From: Clostridia bacterium
GTDB taxonomy: Bacteria > Bacillota > Clostridia > Oscillospirales > Ruminococcaceae
DNA length: 43,442 bases
Direction: 5' to 3'
Assembly: GCA_021152595.1 (NCBI GenBank)
Contig: JAGKVC010000017.1
Span: 1-43,442 of the forward strand
In this document: positions 1 to 7,050 of the stretch, piece after piece
How the letters are laid out: each line of letters starts with the position of its first letter
Position numbering within the stretch: the stretch's first letter is position 1
Translations under genes and position numbers: made by a program
Notes under the pieces: generated by a model
What the model was told of the DNA's origin: nothing
The model's input: only the letters and a program-made list of their open reading frames with translations
Databases searched by the model: none

Positions 1-415
1 ATTCTGCGGCTTTCAGTTCCGGCTTTTCTGCCGCAGATGCTTTTGCTTCGGCGGCTGCTTTCGGCTCGGATGCCGCTTTTCCGGTTTTCGATTCCGGCTT
101 TGCCTTTGCTTCGGCGGTCTGCATTCCGGCGGAAATCTGCTCCTTTGCGGCGGCTTCATCCGCTTCGGATTCCGGCGCCTGAATCTCGGCGACTTCATCG
201 CGGAGATCCGTGCTTGCGACGCTCATCTTCTCATTCTGCTTCGGCAGCGCCGTGATGACCGTCAGCGCGACACATGCCGCAGCACCGGCTGCGAGCAGCC
301 CCGGCAGTACACGGCGGTATACCGGCTTCTGTGCGGCGGAAATCCGCGCCTGCACTTCATCGCTGTATTTTCCATCGACATTCTGCATCACATGCAGCAG
401 CTCTTTTTCTGTCAT
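1..415 (-). CDS. Probable anti-sigma factor, single-pass membrane protein (partial)
   Basis: The reading frame runs off the left edge of the window, so at least 138 N-terminal residues are visible and the C-terminus is missing. It starts MTEKELLHVM, has a short cytoplasmic N-terminus of about 35 residues, one hydrophobic segment at about residues 38-58, and then a low-complexity tail rich in Ala, Lys, Glu and Pro. The ATG at 415-413 overlaps the TGA of the upstream ECF sigma gene as ATGA, so the two are probably translationally coupled. A short cytoplasmic domain plus one membrane segment directly behind an ECF sigma gene is the usual layout of a membrane anti-sigma factor; that role is inferred from context, because no zinc-finger (ZAS) motif is visible. 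The Ala/Lys/Glu tail would lie outside the membrane. Confidence 0.75.
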   Translation of the reverse strand, partial: MTEKELLHVMQNVDGKYSDEVQARISAAQKPVYRRVLPGLLAAGAAACVALTVITALPKQNEKMSVASTDLRDEVAEIQAPESEADEAAAKEQISAGMQTAEAKAKPESKTGKAASEPKAAAEAKASAAEKPELKAAE

Positions 416-969
416 AAAAAGCCCTCCTTCTCAAGATATGCTCTGAGTTTTTTGCGTGTCCGCATCAGCGTGACGCGCACCTTGCTTTCGGTGATCCGGA
501 ATTCCGCCGCGATTTCCCTGCTGGTCCGGAGATTTGTGTAGCGCTCCACAAAAATCGTCCGCACATCGGAAGAAAACGAATCCAGAAATCGCTCATACGC
601 TGCCAGCAGCATATGATAATCGACAGTGCCCTCAACGGATTCGCTGCCTGCGACGCAGAAGCTCAGCTCTTCGAGTGCCAGCGCCGCAGCACCGCCGCCG
701 CGCCGCTGACTGCTGTTTGATTCAGCACGGTTCAGCGCACAGTTCCGGACGGAAGCGGATAAAAATGCAAACAGGTTTTCCGGCTTTGCAGGCGGAATCG
801 AATTCCAGACGCGCAGCCACATCTCATTGACCGTTTCCTCCGCGTCCTGCGGATTTCCCAGCACATCCATTGCAATCTTGCGGCAGCCTCTGCCGTATTT
901 GCGTTCTGCTGCGGAAATCGCGCGTTCATTGCGTTCAAAAAATAACTGTATGATCGCTTCATCCTTCAC
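412..969 (-). CDS. ECF-type RNA polymerase sigma factor (copy 1)
   Basis: A sigma-70 family protein of about 185 residues, the usual size of the extracytoplasmic-function group, which directs RNA polymerase to stress or envelope promoters. Region 2 occupies roughly the first 80 residues, with core GNPQDAEETVNEMWLRVWN. Region 4 lies near residues 125-180, with a helix-turn-helix around REIAAEFRITESKVRVTLMR. It is a clear paralogue of the sigma factor at 1409-1972. Possible starts are GTG 978, ATG 975 and GTG 969. I chose 969 because AAAGGGCGGTGA then lies 5 nt upstream, exactly as in the paralogue, and both proteins then begin with a short leader and KDE. The stop overlaps the next gene by 4 nt. 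It is preceded by both a housekeeping-type and an ECF-type promoter. Confidence 0.9.
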   Translation of the reverse strand: MKDEAIIQLFFERNERAISAAERKYGRGCRKIAMDVLGNPQDAEETVNEMWLRVWNSIPPAKPENLFAFLSASVRNCALNRAESNSSQRRGGGAAALALEELSFCVAGSESVEGTVDYHMLLAAYERFLDSFSSDVRTIFVERYTNLRTSREIAAEFRITESKVRVTLMRTRKKLRAYLEKEGFL

Positions 970-1003
970 CTGCATCACCGCCCTTTCTGCACCTTTGCCT
1001 TAA

Positions 1004-1032
1004 AAGACAGGAAAAAGCATTCAAGTGTTACA
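1004..1032 (-). promoter_or_regulatory. Predicted ECF-type promoter of sigma gene copy 1
   Basis: On the minus strand TGTAAC (1032-1027) is followed after 17 nt by TGTCTT (1009-1004). The sister sigma gene has TGTTAC, 17 nt, CGTCTA at the same relative place. TGTAAC...CGTCTA-like signals are the type used by several Firmicutes ECF sigma factors, so autoregulation is likely but not proven. The -10 here matches less well than in the sister promoter. Confidence 0.5.
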
Positions 1033-1056
1033 GCAAATATAAAATTTGTTGATATT

Positions 1057-1100
1057 ACTATACCATATGATACGGAAAATTGCAATAGAACGATCGTTCT
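1057..1100 (-). promoter_or_regulatory. Predicted SigA-type promoter with upstream 14-bp palindrome
   Basis: On the minus strand TTGCAA (1085-1080), a 17-nt spacer ending in TGG, and TATAGT (1062-1057) form an extended -10 promoter reading toward sigma copy 1. Immediately upstream of the -35 is the perfect 14-bp palindrome AGAACGATCGTTCT (1087-1100), which could be an operator. The binding protein is unknown. Confidence 0.55.
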
Positions 1101-1113
1101 GCCTTTGTTAGAT

Positions 1114-1305
1114 AGTTAGGAGATAGGAGTGAGGAGGTAGGAGTTAAGGTGTCCGCTTCGCGGACAGATTTGTAAATAGTTAGGAGATATTTTTCTCTCT
1201 TCACGATTCATTTCTTATACGCTATATAATCATGCGCGCAGCGCATACCGCATCTCCTCACTCCTACCTTCTCACTCCTACCTCCTCACTCCTCACTTCC
1301 TTCCT
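1114..1305. repeat. Family 1 intergenic repeat, copy A
   Basis: A purine-rich arm of GTTAGGAG/GTGAGGAG words (1114-1148) is followed by the palindrome GTCCGCTTCGCGGAC (1151-1165) in a GGT...GATTT frame, and a linker with ATTTTTCTCTC. A second palindrome ATGCGCGCAGCGCAT lies in an AATC...ACCGC frame (near 1232-1250), and a pyrimidine arm complementary to the first ends the element. It separates the two divergent sigma operons and ends about 40 nt before the ECF promoter of sigma copy 2. Confidence 0.8.
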
Positions 1306-1346
1306 GCCCGCCGCTGAGGAAATTTTGAGACTTTTTTCGATTTCTT

Positions 1347-1375
1347 TGTTACATTTACGGGTGATTTGACGTCTA
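1347..1375 (+). promoter_or_regulatory. Predicted ECF-type promoter of sigma gene copy 2
   Basis: TGTTAC (1347-1352), a 17-nt spacer and CGTCTA (1370-1375), continuing as CGTCTATA, match the ECF promoter style of Firmicutes. It lies about 35 nt upstream of the sigma gene start. It suggests that this sigma factor, or its paralogue, controls its own operon. Confidence 0.6.
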
Positions 1376-1408
1376 TATTGTTGAGGGTGAAGAAAGGCGG
1401 TGAACACC

Positions 1409-1972
1409 TTGAACGCAAAGGACGAACAGATCATTGCGCAGATCACGGCGCGCGACGAACGGGCACTCGAAGCGCTGACCGATGCATACGGCAAAATCTG
1501 CCGGAAAACCGCGCAGAATATTCTCGGGAACTCTGCCGATGCCGATGAAGCGTTCAATGATGCTCTGTTCCGTGCGTGGAACGCGATCCCGATGAACCCT
1601 CCGGCGCATTTGCAGGCGTATCTCATCACCCTCACACGCCGCATCGCGCTCGATCAATGCAGATCCGACAGCCGCAAAAAGCGCGGCGGCGGAGAGGTTC
1701 CCGTGGCGCTCAGCGAGCTGGAGGAATGCGTCGCCTCAGAGGAGAATGTTGAGGCGATCTTAAACCGCAATGCGCTCCGCACGGCGATGAATCAATATCT
1801 CGAAACGCTTTCCGATGAAAAACGGCGCATCTTTATTGAACGGTATACGTTCCTGATGCCGCCCGGGGATATCGCAAAGCGGCATGCTATGACAACCGCA
1901 TCGGTCAGAATGGCACTGAGCCGGATGCGGAAGGCACTCAAAAAATTTTTAGAACAGGAGGGATTGCTGTGA
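1409..1972 (+). CDS. ECF-type RNA polymerase sigma factor (copy 2)
   Basis: A sigma-70 family protein of about 187 residues, paralogous to copy 1 across its whole length. Examples are ILGNSADADEAFNDALFRAWNAIP in region 2 and the RRIFIERYT...IAKRHAMTTASVRMALSRMRK helix-turn-helix in region 4. Both carry the same basic RRGGG/KRGGG linker between regions 2 and 4. The likely start is TTG at 1409, because AAAGGCGGTGA (1393-1403) lies 5 nt upstream; a GTG at 1400 sits inside that ribosome binding site. The stop overlaps the next gene as GTGA, so sigma and partner are coupled. The missing conserved linker and SnoaL domains mark it as a minimal ECF. Its regulon cannot be read from this window beyond its own promoter. 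Confidence 0.9.
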   Translation: MNAKDEQIIAQITARDERALEALTDAYGKICRKTAQNILGNSADADEAFNDALFRAWNAIPMNPPAHLQAYLITLTRRIALDQCRSDSRKKRGGGEVPVALSELEECVASEENVEAILNRNALRTAMNQYLETLSDEKRRIFIERYTFLMPPGDIAKRHAMTTASVRMALSRMRKALKKFLEQEGLL

Positions 1973-3189
1973 ACAGCAGATATCTGCTTGATCTCATGGG
2001 AGAGATCGACGCGCGAATGATCGAGGATGCGGCAGGCGGCTCCGGCGGCAGCAATCCGATGATTACGCGGCTCTCACGCTACGGCGTGGTTGCAGCGGCA
2101 ATCGGCATTGTCAGCTTCAGCGCGTTTGCGATCTACGGCGTTGTGCGCGACGGCATCATGCAGCAGCAGCCGACGCAGCCTGCATATTCCAGCATACTGG
2201 ATTCCGGCGACTTTGCCGCATCGCTGATTCCGCGCGAGACACAGTCAAACACCGAAGCCGTCTCGACCGACCGCACGCTCCCGACCGATCTCTATGTGAT
2301 CGAGACGCTCGAATCGACAACAACTACCACAACAGAAAAAGCGCTGCCGTTCCCTGCGGATGCGGAAATGCCGGATGCATCGCTCGAGCAGGAGATCGGC
2401 GACCGGTTCCTTGTCAACGACGGGCAGATCGTGCAGAGCGGCGTGCTGGCGCTGACCGTGCAGAAAGCGCGGTGCTTTGATACGCTGGAGGAAGCCGGTC
2501 TCAAAGAGGAGGATCTCGGCAGGCTGTTCCGCGAGGATTGCTATATTGTGTGCGGACACGGTTCATACGATAAAGAAAAGTATACCTCTGCGGATGTCGA
2601 ATATATGCACGATTGGGATGAGGCGCGCAAATACTCGACTGTAAAGGCAAATCCTGCGGATTACCGGTTTGTGCTGCTGGATGTCAAGGTCGAAAACATC
2701 AATGCGATTTCCTATCTGCCGGACTTCTGGAATGGCTGCCGCATGCCCGTGGATCCGTCTCACCGCTACGGCGCAGACCTCGGCGATGAGGCTGACTGGT
2801 TCGATCCGTTCCGGGATGATTATGTCATAGATTCCGGCTTTGCACGCGATTATGATTTCTGCCTGATGCCGATGCTTTTCCATATTCACCACGCAAATGA
2901 GCGCAAAGCCGGCGGATATTATTATGCACAGCCTGCGTATTTCAGCCTGAGCGGTCAGGAATATGACGATGATTTCCGCTCGGAGTGGTTCTATCTGGAG
3001 CCGGGCAAAGCGCTGAACTGTCAGATCGGCGCGTTCCTGCCGAAGACGATGAAGCCGGAGCTGATGACGGAGCTGCGGAACCCGGAATATCCGGCAATCG
3101 GCGACGACCTGAGAGATTATTATTACTTCGGCAGCGGCGGCATTTCCAGACCGCACGTTGACCTGCATTTTGATGAAGCAGAAAGCTGA
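1969..3189 (+). CDS. Membrane-anchored extracytoplasmic protein, probable anti-sigma partner
   Basis: A 406-residue protein starting at GTG 1969, which overlaps the sigma stop by 4 nt; AGGAGGGA lies 6-7 nt upstream. Residues 1-35 (MNSRYLLDLMGEIDARMIED...) are cytoplasmic, and about 36-58 form one membrane segment. The rest is an outside domain that starts with a Ser/Thr-rich linker (STTTTTTE near residue 116) and continues into a Tyr/Asp-rich globular region of about 250 residues. The short LLDLMGEIDARMIEDAA N-terminus resembles cytoplasmic segments of clostridial sigma-coupled membrane proteins. Anti-sigma or sensor function is inferred from coupling to the sigma gene. I do not recognise the large external domain, which is absent from the visible part of the copy 1 partner. 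Confidence 0.75.
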   Translation: MNSRYLLDLMGEIDARMIEDAAGGSGGSNPMITRLSRYGVVAAAIGIVSFSAFAIYGVVRDGIMQQQPTQPAYSSILDSGDFAASLIPRETQSNTEAVSTDRTLPTDLYVIETLESTTTTTTEKALPFPADAEMPDASLEQEIGDRFLVNDGQIVQSGVLALTVQKARCFDTLEEAGLKEEDLGRLFREDCYIVCGHGSYDKEKYTSADVEYMHDWDEARKYSTVKANPADYRFVLLDVKVENINAISYLPDFWNGCRMPVDPSHRYGADLGDEADWFDPFRDDYVIDSGFARDYDFCLMPMLFHIHHANERKAGGYYYAQPAYFSLSGQEYDDDFRSEWFYLEPGKALNCQIGAFLPKTMKPELMTELRNPEYPAIGDDLRDYYYFGSGGISRPHVDLHFDEAES

Positions 3190-3253
3190 CCAATCTGAAT
3201 TCAATACATCTGTTTTCGCCGCATGTAAGCCAAAACATGCGGCAGCTTTTTTT

Positions 3254-3369
3254 GAATGAGAAATTAGAAATTAGAAATTAAGGTGTCCGCTGACGCGGAC
3301 GATTTTGAATCATCGCCGCAGGCGATACCGCAATTTCTCATTTCTCATTTCTCATTTCTAATTTTTTTT
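3254..3369. repeat. Family 1 intergenic repeat, copy B
   Basis: The left arm has GAGAAATTAGAAATTAG words. Palindrome GTCCGCTGACGCGGAC stands in the GGT...GATTT frame, palindrome ATCGCCGCAGGCGAT in the AATC...ACCGC frame, and a complementary arm of CTCATTTCTCATTT words ends in eight T. As RNA it would fold into a long imperfect hairpin with a U-tract, so it may also terminate the sigma operon. The pgk promoter starts 11 nt after its end. Confidence 0.85.
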
Positions 3370-3379
3370 ACGCTCTCCA

Positions 3380-3408
3380 TTGAAATTTCTTCAATAATAT
3401 GGTATAAT
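3380..3408 (+). promoter_or_regulatory. Predicted promoter of pgk
   Basis: TTGAAA (3380-3385), a 17-nt spacer and TATAAT (3403-3408), with TGG directly before the -10 (extended -10). It lies about 60 nt upstream of the pgk start and immediately follows repeat copy B. Confidence 0.8.
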
Positions 3409-3476
3409 GGGTACGAATGCGGTTTCTGCCGCATATCACAACCTATCTATACTCTTTTTGAAAGGATGTTTTTATC

Positions 3477-4706
3477 ATGGCTGGACTGAATAAGGTTACA
3501 GTAGACGACATTCAGGCAAAGGGCAAGAAGATCCTTGTCCGCTGCGACTTCAATGTTCCGCTGAAGGACGGCGAGATCACCAACGACAACCGCATTACTG
3601 CGGCGCTGCCGACCATCAAGAAGCTGCTCTCCGAGGGCGGTAAGGTCGTGCTCTGCTCCCACCTGGGCAAGCCGAAGAACGGTCCGGAAGCAAAGTTCTC
3701 CCTCGCACCGGTCGCAAAGCGTCTGGCAGAGCTGCTGCCGGAGACCAAGGTCGTCTTTGCTGCGGATGATACTGTTGTCGGCGAGAATGCAAAGGCTGCT
3801 GTTGCTGCAATGAATGACGGCGAGATCGTTCTGCTCGAGAACACCCGTTTCCGCGGCGCTGAGGAGACCAAGGAGGCTTCCTATGACGGCTTCTCCAAGG
3901 AGCTCGCTGATCTCGTTGACGGTCAGGTCTTTGTCATGGATGCATTCGGTTCTTCCCACCGTGCCCACGCTTCCACTGTCGGCGTCGCACGCTTCGTCAA
4001 GGAGACCGCTGTCGGCTATCTGATGCAGAAGGAGATCCAGTATCTCGGCAATGCTGTTGAGGATCCGCAGCGTCCGTTCGTTGCAATCCTCGGCGGTGCA
4101 AAGGTCGCTGATAAGCTCAATGTTATCTCCAACCTGCTCGAGAAGTGCGATACGCTGATCATCGGCGGCGGCATGGCATATACCTTTATCAAGGCACAGG
4201 GCGGCGAAATCGGCATGTCCCTCGTCGATGACGAGAAGCTCGATTACTGCAAGGAAATGCTCGCAAAGGCTGAGAAGCTCGGCAAGAAGATCCTGCTGCC
4301 GGTCGATACCGCAATCGCGGCTGCATTCCCGGATCCGATCGACGCTCCGATCGACGTTGAATTCGTTGAGGCAGGCAAGATTCCGGCTGACAAGATGGGC
4401 CTCGATATCGGCCCGAAGACCGCTGAGCTCTTTGCAAATGCTGCAAAGTCCGCAAAGACCGTTGTCTGGAACGGACCGATGGGCGTCTTTGAGAACCCGA
4501 CGCTGAAGAAGGGTACTGTTGCTGTCTGCGAGGCACTGGCTGCTGCTGACGCAACCACGATCATCGGCGGCGGCGACTCTGCAACCGCAGCGATCCAGCT
4601 CGGCTTTGCAGATAAGATGAGCCATATCTCCACCGGCGGCGGCGCATCCCTTGAGTACCTCGAGGGCAAGGTTCTGCCGGGCGTCGCAGCGATCGCTGAA
4701 AAGTAA
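3477..4706 (+). CDS. pgk: Phosphoglycerate kinase
   Basis: Transfers phosphate from 1,3-bisphosphoglycerate to ADP in glycolysis; a cytosolic monomer. At 409 residues it is close to the usual 390-415. Visible family motifs are VRCDFNVPL (residues 21-29, substrate Asp24 and Asn26), SHLGKP, the hinge-side GGAKVADK, NGPMGVFE and the nucleotide-site GGGDSATA near the C-terminus. The ATG at 3477 is preceded by GAAAGGA. Codon use is rich in GCT, GTT and GGT compared with most neighbours, as expected for a highly expressed gene. It has its own promoter, and a 15-bp hairpin follows the stop. The four-gene membrane cassette lies between it and tpiA. Confidence 0.98.
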   Translation: MAGLNKVTVDDIQAKGKKILVRCDFNVPLKDGEITNDNRITAALPTIKKLLSEGGKVVLCSHLGKPKNGPEAKFSLAPVAKRLAELLPETKVVFAADDTVVGENAKAAVAAMNDGEIVLLENTRFRGAEETKEASYDGFSKELADLVDGQVFVMDAFGSSHRAHASTVGVARFVKETAVGYLMQKEIQYLGNAVEDPQRPFVAILGGAKVADKLNVISNLLEKCDTLIIGGGMAYTFIKAQGGEIGMSLVDDEKLDYCKEMLAKAEKLGKKILLPVDTAIAAAFPDPIDAPIDVEFVEAGKIPADKMGLDIGPKTAELFANAAKSAKTVVWNGPMGVFENPTLKKGTVAVCEALAAADATTIIGGGDSATAAIQLGFADKMSHISTGGGASLEYLEGKVLPGVAAIAEK

Positions 4707-4723
4707 TCGTTCTGAATCACGCG

Positions 4724-4759
4724 ATTTCGGGCGGATAGCACACACTATCCGCCTGAAAT
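4724..4759 (+). terminator. Hairpin after pgk, possible weak terminator or attenuator
   Basis: ATTTCGGGCGGATAG pairs with CTATCCGCCTGAAAT over 15 bp with one wobble and a CACACA loop. It is followed by TATAT rather than a T-run, so it may only partly stop transcription or protect the pgk 3' end, and let some polymerase into the membrane-protein cassette. Confidence 0.5.
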
Positions 4760-4796
4760 TATATCCGCCTTGTATGACTTGATATGGAGACATATT

Positions 4797-5636
4797 ATGA
4801 AATATTTTAAGCAAATTGTTATTGCGGCAAAAAAGCTGCTCCTGATTTCGCTTGCTGCTGCGCTCGTGATCAGCGGCGCCATCGGATTTCTCGGGGTGAC
4901 GGGAAAGCCCTTCTGGGTTCCGATGTGCATTGCGCTCGGCATCTGGCTGGTGCTGTGGGTTCTGATCATTCTTTCGGTTTCGTCCTCGCTGAAAAAGGAT
5001 GAGCCGCTTGATGAGATCCTTGCATCACAGGGCTACAGCGATGCGTGGCTGCAAAAGCACAGCGAGATCTATCCCACGCCGACACGCGCAGAGAAGCTCC
5101 GCAGAGTCGAGGTTCTGAGCTATCTTGACCGCTATGACGAGGCAAAGGCGCTGCTCGATTCGATCCCGACCGTCGGGCTGAATGATACCGAAATGTTCCA
5201 GATCCACAATGCGCGGCTTGATATGCTGCTGACAACCGGTCACTATGCGGAGGCTGCGGAGTATTTCGCAGGATGTCAGAAGTTCATGGACATCTATTCG
5301 CAGACCAATCCGCTCTACGGCGCTGTCTACGGGCTGAACGCAGGCGTCATTCTTGCGGTCAAGGGCGATTTCGACGGCTCGGAGCATTATATCAGCACCG
5401 CTGAGCGCATCATCAGCACCAAGAAAAGCATGTCGCCTGCAATGGTCAATATCGCAAAGACCATGCAGCTCTATGCGCTCGGATTTACCGACCGCGCCGA
5501 GGCGCAGGAGGAGCAGACCTATCACGCCATTTTGCAGGATCCGGTGCTGGAAAAGCAGTGGCAGAAGGATCATTTCCTTGCGCAGCTCGGCAAAGCCCAG
5601 AATCTGACGCCGGAAAAACGGCAGGAGGCACAGTAA
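4797..5636 (+). CDS. Membrane protein with TPR-like helical domain (cassette gene 1)
   Basis: A 279-residue protein I cannot name. Two hydrophobic segments lie at about residues 13-35 and 40-63. A cytoplasmic, helix-rich region follows, with paired-helix repeats resembling tetratricopeptides (YLDRYDEAKALLDSIP, TTGHYAEAAEYFAGC, VKGDFDGSEHYISTAERI). TPR-like domains usually bind proteins, so a scaffold or assembly role is possible, but no partner is visible. The ATG at 4797 is chosen over an in-frame ATG at 4770 because GGAGA lies 6 nt upstream. It is the first of four tightly packed genes between pgk and tpiA; the next gene begins 1 nt after its stop. Cassette genes 2 and 4 share the architecture. 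Confidence 0.8.
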   Translation: MKYFKQIVIAAKKLLLISLAAALVISGAIGFLGVTGKPFWVPMCIALGIWLVLWVLIILSVSSSLKKDEPLDEILASQGYSDAWLQKHSEIYPTPTRAEKLRRVEVLSYLDRYDEAKALLDSIPTVGLNDTEMFQIHNARLDMLLTTGHYAEAAEYFAGCQKFMDIYSQTNPLYGAVYGLNAGVILAVKGDFDGSEHYISTAERIISTKKSMSPAMVNIAKTMQLYALGFTDRAEAQEEQTYHAILQDPVLEKQWQKDHFLAQLGKAQNLTPEKRQEAQ

Positions 5637-5637
5637 C

Positions 5638-6579
5638 ATGCTGAAAGACCTGTTTCGCCGCATCGTCGGGGATTCCCCGAAATTTGTCCGTATCACAGCA
5701 CTTGTCACATTTTCCTTTTTCACGCTGATCGGTGTGATCTACGCACTGTCGATCCTCGGCAGATCACCGGGCTATGCCCTGCTGATGCTGATTTTCTATC
5801 TGTTTCTGGCATCCGGTGCGGCAATGGTTCTTCTCTATGCATGGAAGCTGTTTACGAAGGCCGTCCATAAGCATGCCTATCTGAAGGTCGGTGAGCTGTT
5901 CACGCAGCGCGGCTTCTGCAAGGAGATGTCGGATACGCTCCATGCGATCACGCCGATGCCCTCGGACGCTGACAATGCGCTCCGGTGCTACGTGCTCGTG
6001 CAGGCTGAGAATTATGCCGAGGCGGAGCGTGAGCTGAAAAATATCAACGAAACGACGCAGGATCTGCGCGTGCTGGCAATGATCCGGACGGCAAAATTCC
6101 GGCTCCTGATCATGACAAACCGCATGGAGAAGGCACAGCGCCTCTTTGACCGGTGCAGTCCGGAGCAGGCGGAAGCCTATGACATGCAGCCGGAGCTTTT
6201 TGCGCAGTATCAGGTCTATGCCGACGATACCTTTGATTATTATATGCTCGCTGCGGTCTATTCGCTGCTGACGAACCGTCCCGAGCAGGCTGCGGAATAC
6301 CGCAAACGCGCGGAATTCCAGCTCAGCAAGCGGACACCGGGCGAATCGCAGTTCTATACCGGACTGATGGATCTCAACGGGCTCTATGCGCTCGGCAGGA
6401 CGAAGGAAGCCTACGATCTCTCGCAGCAGCTCTTCATGCTGACCGAGCAGATGCAGCCGCCCTTCCTGCAATCGCAGAAGGATGAAATGCGGCGCGCGCT
6501 GGAGCAGGCAAAGCTCTTCGCCGCGCATACCGGTCTGATCGCGGAAAGTCAGCTCACCGACCGGAAACTGCCGTCATGA
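5638..6579 (+). CDS. Membrane protein with TPR-like helical domain (cassette gene 2)
   Basis: A 313-residue protein with two membrane segments at about residues 18-40 and 45-70, then helical repeats (ENYAEAERELKNI, TNRMEKAQRLFDRC, TNRPEQAAEYRKRAEF, GRTKEAYDLSQQLF). It is paralogous to cassette gene 4. Both have a GFCKE/GYCTE stretch after the membrane part and similar ...FYTGLMDLN / VYSGILDLQ segments before the last helices. AGGAGG lies 7 nt upstream of the ATG, inside the end of gene 1, and its stop overlaps the next start as ATGA. The function is unknown; a membrane-tethered protein-binding role is inferred only from the fold type. Confidence 0.8.
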   Translation: MLKDLFRRIVGDSPKFVRITALVTFSFFTLIGVIYALSILGRSPGYALLMLIFYLFLASGAAMVLLYAWKLFTKAVHKHAYLKVGELFTQRGFCKEMSDTLHAITPMPSDADNALRCYVLVQAENYAEAERELKNINETTQDLRVLAMIRTAKFRLLIMTNRMEKAQRLFDRCSPEQAEAYDMQPELFAQYQVYADDTFDYYMLAAVYSLLTNRPEQAAEYRKRAEFQLSKRTPGESQFYTGLMDLNGLYALGRTKEAYDLSQQLFMLTEQMQPPFLQSQKDEMRRALEQAKLFAAHTGLIAESQLTDRKLPS

Positions 6580-7034
6580 GCGGCAGGATTCTCTGGGGCT
6601 GCATCCTCGCAGTTGTCTTTCTGACCGTATGGATCACGCTTGTCGTCCTTGCGGTCGGAAGGCTGATCGGCAGACCGCTTTCCAAAAAATGGATCAAGGT
6701 CACGGCGGAGCTGAAACCGCTCTCCGATGCCGAGGATTTGCAGGTGCAGGCGCTGAACCGCATGGCGGAGATCTACGCGCAGCAGACGCACGCGAACATT
6801 GCGCCGCCTGCCGCCGATGTACACAGCGCAGTCTATACCGTTGACGGCAGAGAATACCGTCAGACCGTCCGCGGCACGAAGGATGCGCAGACGATGTCCT
6901 TTTATGTCAGCCGTGAGAATCCGCAGAAGCTCTGGTCACCGAAGGTACGCTGGAGCAAACCGGCAGCCGCAGCCGTCCTTGTGACTGCGTGCGCGGCGCT
7001 GCTGTGCTTTCTGCTGATTGTCCTGCTGCTGTAA
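6576..7034 (+). CDS. DUF3592-like membrane protein (cassette gene 3)
   Basis: A 152-residue protein with one N-terminal membrane segment (about 5-28), a central soluble region, and a C-terminal membrane segment (about 128-150). The centre has YTVDGREYRQTVRG followed by MSFYVSRENPQKLWSP. This resembles DUF3592 proteins, in which a small beta domain ending in a YxPxNP-like motif is framed by membrane helices. The start overlaps the stop of cassette gene 2 by 4 nt, so the genes are coupled. I see only a weak ribosome binding site of its own. The biochemical role of DUF3592 proteins is not established. Confidence 0.75.
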   Translation: MSGRILWGCILAVVFLTVWITLVVLAVGRLIGRPLSKKWIKVTAELKPLSDAEDLQVQALNRMAEIYAQQTHANIAPPAADVHSAVYTVDGREYRQTVRGTKDAQTMSFYVSRENPQKLWSPKVRWSKPAAAAVLVTACAALLCFLLIVLLL

Positions 7035-7050
7035 TGAAAGGAGTATGCCG

